NCBI RefSeq assembly: GCF_018129065.1
Contig: NZ_JAAEDM010000051.1
Location: forward strand, 1 to 36,697
Origin: Neoroseomonas soli
GTDB taxonomy: Bacteria; Pseudomonadota; Alphaproteobacteria; Acetobacterales; Acetobacteraceae
Length of the DNA stretch: 36,697 nucleotides
Reading direction: 5' to 3'
Shown here in pieces: positions 32,144 through 36,697 of the stretch. Under the pieces are notes generated by a model. That model saw nothing but the letters and a program-made list of their open reading frames with translations. It searched no databases and had not been told where the DNA came from. Each line of letters starts with the position of its first letter. The stretch's first letter is position 1. Both the position numbers and the translations under genes were made by a program.

Positions 32144-32800
32144 TCAGTCCTCGATGGTCAGGCCCGCCATCCCGAGGCGGCGGCAATGCTCGACGATGCG
32201 TCCGACCAGGGCGGCGCGGTCCGCGGGCGCGATCGGATCCGACCGGCGCTCGGCGGGGATCCACCAGCCCTCCAGCGTGCGCGGCAGCAGGCGCGGGCCG
32301 CCGGAGAAGGTGCAGATGATGGTGGCGACGCGGCCGTCCTCGCGGCAGGTCAGCATCTCGCCGCGGCGGTCCACCTCGATGGCGAGCGGCGCTGGCCTTG
32401 GTGGACGAAGCGCCGCAGGTGGTGCCGCAGCGCGGCGGAGGGCGTCCATGTCGGGGGCGGGCGGCGACGGGCCGGGCGGTTCCAGCACGAAGAAAAAGCG
32501 CCGCGGATCGGTCCATTCGCCGGACCACAGCGAGGACCGGCGATCATGGAAGCCGATCTCGGGCGAGGCCGCGCGCGGCCGCGTCGCCACCCGCTTCGCA
32601 AGCCGCACCCAGGCACCGACGGGCGGCGCCGGTGAACCGTGGCCGACCTCCAGGATGGTGTTGCCGGCAGCGAGTTCGGCTTCGAGCAGCGCGCGCAGCG
32701 CCGGCGGGAAGGCGTCGATCCCCTGGCCGTCCTTGGCAGTCACCGCGCCTCCTTTTGGCTCGCTGCCGGAACTATCCGACGGCGCGGCGCCGATGTCCAA
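32144..32800 (-). CDS. Hypothetical protein
   Basis: Unrecognised soluble protein of 218 residues, or about 200 if translation starts at the in-frame GTG near 32743. Notable parts: 'ALRALLEAELAAGNTILEVG' near the start, then a middle 'GAWVRLAKRVATRP', 'RRFFFVLEPPGPSPPAPDMD' with a Pro-rich spacer, and a compact end with 'TLEGWWIPAERRSDPIAPAD' and 'GRIVEHCRRLGMAGLTIED'. No signal peptide or membrane segment. Codon usage and GC look native. It is paired with the membrane protein that follows by 17 bp; a shared role is likely but unknown. Confidence 0.55.
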   Translation of the reverse strand: MDIGAAPSDSSGSEPKGGAVTAKDGQGIDAFPPALRALLEAELAAGNTILEVGHGSPAPPVGAWVRLAKRVATRPRAASPEIGFHDRRSSLWSGEWTDPRRFFFVLEPPGPSPPAPDMDALRRAAAPPAALRPPRPAPLAIEVDRRGEMLTCREDGRVATIICTFSGGPRLLPRTLEGWWIPAERRSDPIAPADRAALVGRIVEHCRRLGMAGLTIED

Positions 32801-32930
32801 GCCGTTTCAATAACGGCATGGTGCCGGGGCGGCTCCCACTTTCGTATCGGCGCAGGGCCGCGCCTCCGGATGCTCGCTCGCAAGGGGGTCTTCGGCCCTG
32901 GTCAGGGCGTCCACCCGACCCGGACCCGCT

Positions 32931-34445
32931 CTACGGCGCCCACTCCATCGCGGCATCCAGCGGCCAGATCGGCCGCGGCACCTGCCGCCAGGGCACGCGC
33001 TGCAGCACCACCGTCGTCAGCCCCGGCACGTCCACTTCCAGGATGCGGTCGGGGGTGAAGGCCTCGTCGAAGCCGGCGCGGAAATGGCCGCGCGACTTCA
33101 CCACCAGGCTGCGCGCCGCGCCGAGGTCCACGCCCAGGCATTCCAGCATCGCCGGCTCGCACAATTGCCGCCGATGGGTGGCAACGGCGACGCGCAGCCC
33201 GCCGATGCGCAGCAGCGCCATGGGGCCGAGATCGACCTCCCGCCCCGCATAGATGCCGCGACGGCCGGTGATGCGGCCGCCGTGCAGCGCCTCGACCAGC
33301 GCCTCGGCGGTGAAGGCGTGGGACAGGGGGTGGGTCTCGGCGCGGTTGAAGTGGGCGGTGAAGCGGGCGCCCTCCCCCAGCAGATGCGCCTCGGCGGCGA
33401 GTTCCGGGTCGTTGAACACGCCGAGCACCGCGCCCCGCACGCCGGCCGCGTGGAAGGCCTCGAGGATCCAGACCGTATTGCCGCGCCCGCCGCCGCCCGG
33501 ATTGTCCGCGACATCGGCGAAGAGCAGCGAAGGCGCGCGCGCATCCTCCCCCACCGCCTTCGCGCGGCGCACCGTTTCCTCGAGCGGCAGCAGGTTCGCC
33601 ACCCAGCGCCCGCGGGAAGACCAGATGAAGCGCGCGATCTCCTCCGCCACCGCCTGCGCGCGCGCGGCATCGGTCCGCGTGGTGACGACGACGGACAGCC
33701 CGTTCTTCGGCGTGTCCCCCAGCGAGAAGCCGGAGGAGATCGAGACGTTCAGCACCTCATGGTCCAGGAAGCCCCGCCCATGGGCGATGGCATCCGCATA
33801 GGGGCCGCAATCGGTGTTCTGGCTGGTCGCCGGCGGGATCATCGGCAGTTTCACGAAGCCGGCGCGCGGCCGCATCCCGCCGAGCATGGCGCGCATCGCC
33901 GCCGCCGCCTCCGCCCCTCGTTCCGCCATGTCCACATGCGGGTTGGTGACGAAGGCGATCAGCACGTCCGCATGATCGACCATGGCGCGGGAGACGTTGG
34001 CGTGCAGGTCGAGCGTGGCGATGACCGGCACGTCCGGCCCCACCACCGCGCGCACGCGAGCAAGCAGCACGCCGTCCGGGTCGACCTCCACCGTCGCCGT
34101 CGCCGCGCCGTGCAGGGACAGGAACACGCCATCGAGCGGCATGGCCGCGCGCAGCCCGTGCTCGATGCGCAGCAACAGGTCGTCGAAGACATCCTGCTCG
34201 ATCGGGCCGGAGGCGCCGGCGGCGGCGGCGACCAGCGGCACCGGCGCCCAGGGCCGGCCGCCATCCATCGCCCTGATGAAGCCGGTCAGCGCCGTGGGCG
34301 CGCGCGGCGCGGGGCGCGCCAGGTCGGCGGCGAGCGCATCGCCTTCAAGCCAGCAGGACGCCTCGAACTCGGCGCGGGTGGCGGGCGGCGCGTGGCCGTT
34401 GCTCTCCAGCATGAAGGCGGCGAGAGCGATGCGGGGCACGGTCAT
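32931..34445 (-). CDS. M81-family metallopeptidase (MlrC-like)
   Basis: Cytoplasmic-type metallopeptidase of 504 residues in the M81/MlrC family; the namesake finishes microcystin breakdown, and most relatives have unknown substrates. Seen: 'LESNGHAP' near the N-terminus (where many relatives have ESNTFAP), 'GVFLSLHGAATA' (107-118), the metal site 'ATLDLHANVS' with Asp146 and His148, and 'TNPHVDMAERG' with His170. The D-x-H...H spacing is the one reported for MlrC metal ligands, as I recall it. The C-terminal MlrC domain includes 'ADVADNPGGGGRGNT' and 'EVDLGPMALLRIGGLRVAV'. The gene is flanked by an MscS-type channel and unknown genes; no permease or amidase adjoins it. Confidence 0.88.
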   Translation of the reverse strand: MTVPRIALAAFMLESNGHAPPATRAEFEASCWLEGDALAADLARPAPRAPTALTGFIRAMDGGRPWAPVPLVAAAAGASGPIEQDVFDDLLLRIEHGLRAAMPLDGVFLSLHGAATATVEVDPDGVLLARVRAVVGPDVPVIATLDLHANVSRAMVDHADVLIAFVTNPHVDMAERGAEAAAAMRAMLGGMRPRAGFVKLPMIPPATSQNTDCGPYADAIAHGRGFLDHEVLNVSISSGFSLGDTPKNGLSVVVTTRTDAARAQAVAEEIARFIWSSRGRWVANLLPLEETVRRAKAVGEDARAPSLLFADVADNPGGGGRGNTVWILEAFHAAGVRGAVLGVFNDPELAAEAHLLGEGARFTAHFNRAETHPLSHAFTAEALVEALHGGRITGRRGIYAGREVDLGPMALLRIGGLRVAVATHRRQLCEPAMLECLGVDLGAARSLVVKSRGHFRAGFDEAFTPDRILEVDVPGLTTVVLQRVPWRQVPRPIWPLDAAMEWAP

Positions 34446-34497
34446 TCGGAAGGGGCCTCGGGACTCGTGCCCAGCATGCAGGCGTGCGCAGCGTTTG

Positions 34498-34521
34498 GGA
34501 ATGCGCCCGCCGGCGCATTCC
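34498..34521. repeat. Intergenic hairpin between mscS and the M81 gene
   Basis: Perfect 10-bp stem GGAATGCGCC (34498-34507) / GGCGCATTCC (34512-34521) with a CGCC loop, 53 bp before the M81 start. On the - strand it lies after the channel gene, but no T-run follows. It may be a REP-like mRNA-end structure. Confidence 0.5.
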
Positions 34522-34602
34522 TGCCGCTATCCCCTTCGGTCTCGCGCGCGACCGACCCACCGGCCGCGCCTGCGGATACCCCCGGCAGCGATGCCGGGCG
34601 CG

Positions 34603-36697
34603 TCAGTCGTTCGCGACCGCCACGGGCGCGGGTTCGGCCGGGTGGCGCCCCTCCGTCTTTTCCAGCACCAGCTTCTGGTGCGGGTAGGGGATCTCGATGC
34701 CGAGTTCGTCGAAGCGCTTCTTGATGCGGCGGTTCATCTCGCGCCCCACCGCCCAGCGCTGGGAAGGCTCGGTCTTCAGGCGCACCCGCATCATCACGCC
34801 GGATTCCGCAAGGCGCTCCACGCCCAGGATGTCGAGGTCGTCGCGGATTGCGGGACGGAACTTCACGTCTTCCCGCAGTTCCACCGCGATCTGCTTCAGC
34901 ACCTCGGTCACGCGGTCCGTGTCCTCCCCGTAGGCGACGTTCACGTCCACCACGGCGAAGGCGAAGTCGCGCGTCATGTTCGTCACCGTCGTCACAGCGC
35001 TGAAGGGGATGATGTGCAGGCTGCCGTCCTGGGCGCGCAGCTTGATGGAGCGGATGGACAACTGCTCCACCACGCCGGACAGGCCACCCACCTGCACCAC
35101 GTCGCCCACCGCCATCGCATCCTCGAAGAGCAGGAAGATGCCGGTGATGACATCCCGCACCAGCGTCTGGGACCCGAAGCCGATGGCGATACCGACGACA
35201 CCGGCACCGGCGATCAGCGGCGCGACGTTCACGCCGATCTCGGTGAGGATGATGAAGCCGACGACGACGACGATGGTGATCATCAGCGCCGTGCGCAGCA
35301 TCGGCAGCAGGGTGCGGACGCGGGCGCTGCGCGCCGCCTTGGCGTCGCGCGACAGCCTCGCGAGGTGACGCGCGATGGCCGCGTTCGCCGCCTCCCACGC
35401 CGCCAGCGCGGCGAGCATGGTGAAGGTGATGGAGGCGAGCGAACCCACCAGCCGGCTGCCGAGCTGTCCCTGGCCGAACCAGGCGAAGGAGTCGAGGCCC
35501 CAGGCCTCGAGCAGGAACAGCAGCGACAGCGCGCCGATGAAGAAGGACAGCGTGCCCTTGACGATGGGCAGGTAGCGGTTGGCCCGCGCCTCCAGCCCCG
35601 GGTAGCGGTGCGCGAGGTCCGGCGTGATGCGGAACGCGCGGCCGAGGGCACGCCGCATGGCGATGTCGGCCAGCTTCGCGATGCCGATGACGACAAGGGT
35701 CATCAACGAGACCCGCGACAGGCGCCAGAACCCGCCCTGCACCTCCAGAGCCCAGACGCCCCAGGCGGCGATCAGCCAGGCGATGGCGAGCAGGTGCCAG
35801 ACATCGGCCAGGCGGTCGCGCAGCCCGCGGAAGAAGCGGCGGGGCGCCTCGGCCGCGGTGCCTTCCGCCAGTTCCGGCGCGCGCAGGACGTCGGCCACCG
35901 CCACGCGGTTCTGCAGGATGACGACGATGAGGAAGAGCGTCACCAGCAGGAAGCAGACGCGCAGGATGGAATCGTAGGCGTTCCACGGCAGGCCGAACTG
36001 CAGCCCGGCCTCGGCGATGGCGAAGCCGGCCACCAGCACGAAGGTGATCCGCCGCAGCCAGATGGTGATGTAGGCCGCCGTCTCATCGGCCACCGGCAGC
36101 AGCCGCAGCATCGGCGAGGCCGGCGAGAGCGCCATGCGGGACGCCACCATCACGGCGCGGGAGGCCATGTAGGCGTTGTTCACCGTCAGCATGACCAGCT
36201 CGGTGGTCGGCAGCGGCCCGACCGCGCCGATCAGCCCGTAGGAGACGATGGCGAAGGCCGCGATCGGCAGCAGGTCCAGCCCGAGCCGGGCCACCACCAG
36301 CGGCACCTTTCGCAGCCAGGAGAAGGCCTCCCCTTCCTCCGGCGCGCGGGAATCGAGCTTGTTCCGCGCCCTGGCGAGCATCCGAACCGTGAGCCATTCG
36401 GCGAAGAGGCCGAGCCCGAGAACGAGCAGCAGCTTCCACGACGCGTCCGCCACCCGGTACTGCGTGACCGGATCGCGCGCCATTGAGGACAGCCAGGCGA
36501 CCATAGAAGGCAGGTCGGCGATGGTCTGCACCGCCGCCACCACCTGGTCCGACATGGCCGAGAGCCGCTGGGACGCGCCCTGGAGCAACTGCGCACCAAG
36601 GGTGTTGGGCGCGAGCAGCTGCTCCGTCGGCGTGGCCGGCGCGGTGCCGTTCGTGCCGGCGGGCGCGCCGGCGGCCGGCGCGGCACCGGCCGGGGCC
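34603..36697 (-). CDS. MscS-type mechanosensitive ion channel, N-terminus beyond the window
   Basis: Large inner-membrane channel that should open on membrane tension during osmotic downshock. At least 697 residues are in view, and the frame is open to the right edge, so the start and any signal peptide are missing. Seen: an Ala/Pro/Gly-rich N-terminal piece, about eight extra hydrophobic helices ('LLLVLGLGLFAEWLTVRML', 'TLSFFIGALSLLFLLEAWGL' and others), then the conserved MscS domain with pore helix 'LIAGAGVVGIAIGFGSQTLV', 'DVITGIFLLFEDAMAVGDVV' and the beta domain 'VEQLSIRSIKLRAQDGSLH'. The C-terminal domain contains 'RRIKKRFDELGIEIPYPHQK'. The size fits the larger MscM/YbdG-like group rather than the 286-residue E. 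coli MscS. Confidence 0.9.
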   Translation of the reverse strand, partial: APAGAAPAAGAPAGTNGTAPATPTEQLLAPNTLGAQLLQGASQRLSAMSDQVVAAVQTIADLPSMVAWLSSMARDPVTQYRVADASWKLLLVLGLGLFAEWLTVRMLARARNKLDSRAPEEGEAFSWLRKVPLVVARLGLDLLPIAAFAIVSYGLIGAVGPLPTTELVMLTVNNAYMASRAVMVASRMALSPASPMLRLLPVADETAAYITIWLRRITFVLVAGFAIAEAGLQFGLPWNAYDSILRVCFLLVTLFLIVVILQNRVAVADVLRAPELAEGTAAEAPRRFFRGLRDRLADVWHLLAIAWLIAAWGVWALEVQGGFWRLSRVSLMTLVVIGIAKLADIAMRRALGRAFRITPDLAHRYPGLEARANRYLPIVKGTLSFFIGALSLLFLLEAWGLDSFAWFGQGQLGSRLVGSLASITFTMLAALAAWEAANAAIARHLARLSRDAKAARSARVRTLLPMLRTALMITIVVVVGFIILTEIGVNVAPLIAGAGVVGIAIGFGSQTLVRDVITGIFLLFEDAMAVGDVVQVGGLSGVVEQLSIRSIKLRAQDGSLHIIPFSAVTTVTNMTRDFAFAVVDVNVAYGEDTDRVTEVLKQIAVELREDVKFRPAIRDDLDILGVERLAESGVMMRVRLKTEPSQRWAVGREMNRRIKKRFDELGIEIPYPHQKLVLEKTEGRHPAEPAPVAVAND

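Noticed and set aside
30132..32813. Very long + strand open frame (about 890 codons) antisense to the crotonase and hypothetical genes
   Set aside because: Low-complexity Arg/Gly/Ala sequence without domains. The opposite strand carries a recognisable crotonase with a good ribosome binding site and a protein with proper hydrophobic helices.
1..36697. tRNA, rRNA, CRISPR arrays, phage genes and attachment sites
   Set aside because: Looked for and not seen. The repeats present are few, dispersed and palindromic, without the regular spacing of a CRISPR array, and no integrase or tRNA end flanks the low-GC island.

Overview
The window is very GC-rich, aerobic, Gram-negative chromosomal DNA. It carries LolA, a Tat-exported Rieske protein with cytochrome bc1, oxygen-dependent HemF, RsmB, and many ABC-transport and CoA-catabolism genes. 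This gene content, the frequent ATGA/GTGA overlaps and the GTG/TTG starts fit an alphaproteobacterium. An Acetobacteraceae member of the Roseomonas type is my best guess, but it is an inference without any database search. I see no tRNA, rRNA, CRISPR array or intact insertion sequence.

Layout, left to right. (1) 60-4488: mostly housekeeping genes on the + strand: lolA, a class-I glutamine amidotransferase-like hydrolase, a probable unannotated small RNA (about 1737-1853, with its own promoter and a perfect intrinsic terminator), a fumarylacetoacetate-hydrolase-family enzyme, a small membrane protein, exonuclease III, and a lipoprotein overlapping xth by 4 bp. (2) 4489-6652: an accessory island of visibly lower GC. 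It holds a Panacea-domain (SocA/DUF4065) antitoxin-like gene, and 15 bp downstream a 261-residue gene of no recognised family. Together they look like a toxin-antitoxin pair with an undescribed partner, flanked by GC-rich palindromes. (3) 6653-10375: dedA and a GT39/ArnT-like glycosyltransferase (- strand, stop abutting start), then rsmB (+). (4) 10480-13817: a MarR regulator divergent from badH, badI and an acyl-CoA dehydrogenase. This matches the lower part of the alicyclic-acid (cyclohexanecarboxyl-CoA) pathway known from Rhodopseudomonas palustris, where the MarR protein BadR controls the genes. (5) 13860-22438: a GntR/FCD regulator divergent from a polar amino-acid binding protein, two class-III aminotransferases (the first very like beta-phenylalanine aminotransferase), and a complete PotABCD-type ABC importer. 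This is probably an uptake and deamination locus for amino acids or amines.

(6) 22434-22766: a compound repeat in which two inverted copies of a roughly 108-bp palindromic element flank a different 118-bp element with AGTGTCCTG/CAGGACACT ends. A third copy of the 108-bp element sits at 29903-30011. A possible IS630-type transposase N-terminal scrap lies next to the compound repeat. (7) 23243-26984: petABC (cytochrome bc1, - strand) divergent from hemF. (8) 27078-29788: a two-subunit isoquinoline-1-oxidoreductase-like molybdenum hydroxylase. (9) 30012-36697 (- strand): a crotonase-fold protein lacking the usual glutamates, two unrecognised proteins (one membrane-anchored), an M81/MlrC-family metallopeptidase, and a large MscS-type channel that runs off the right edge.
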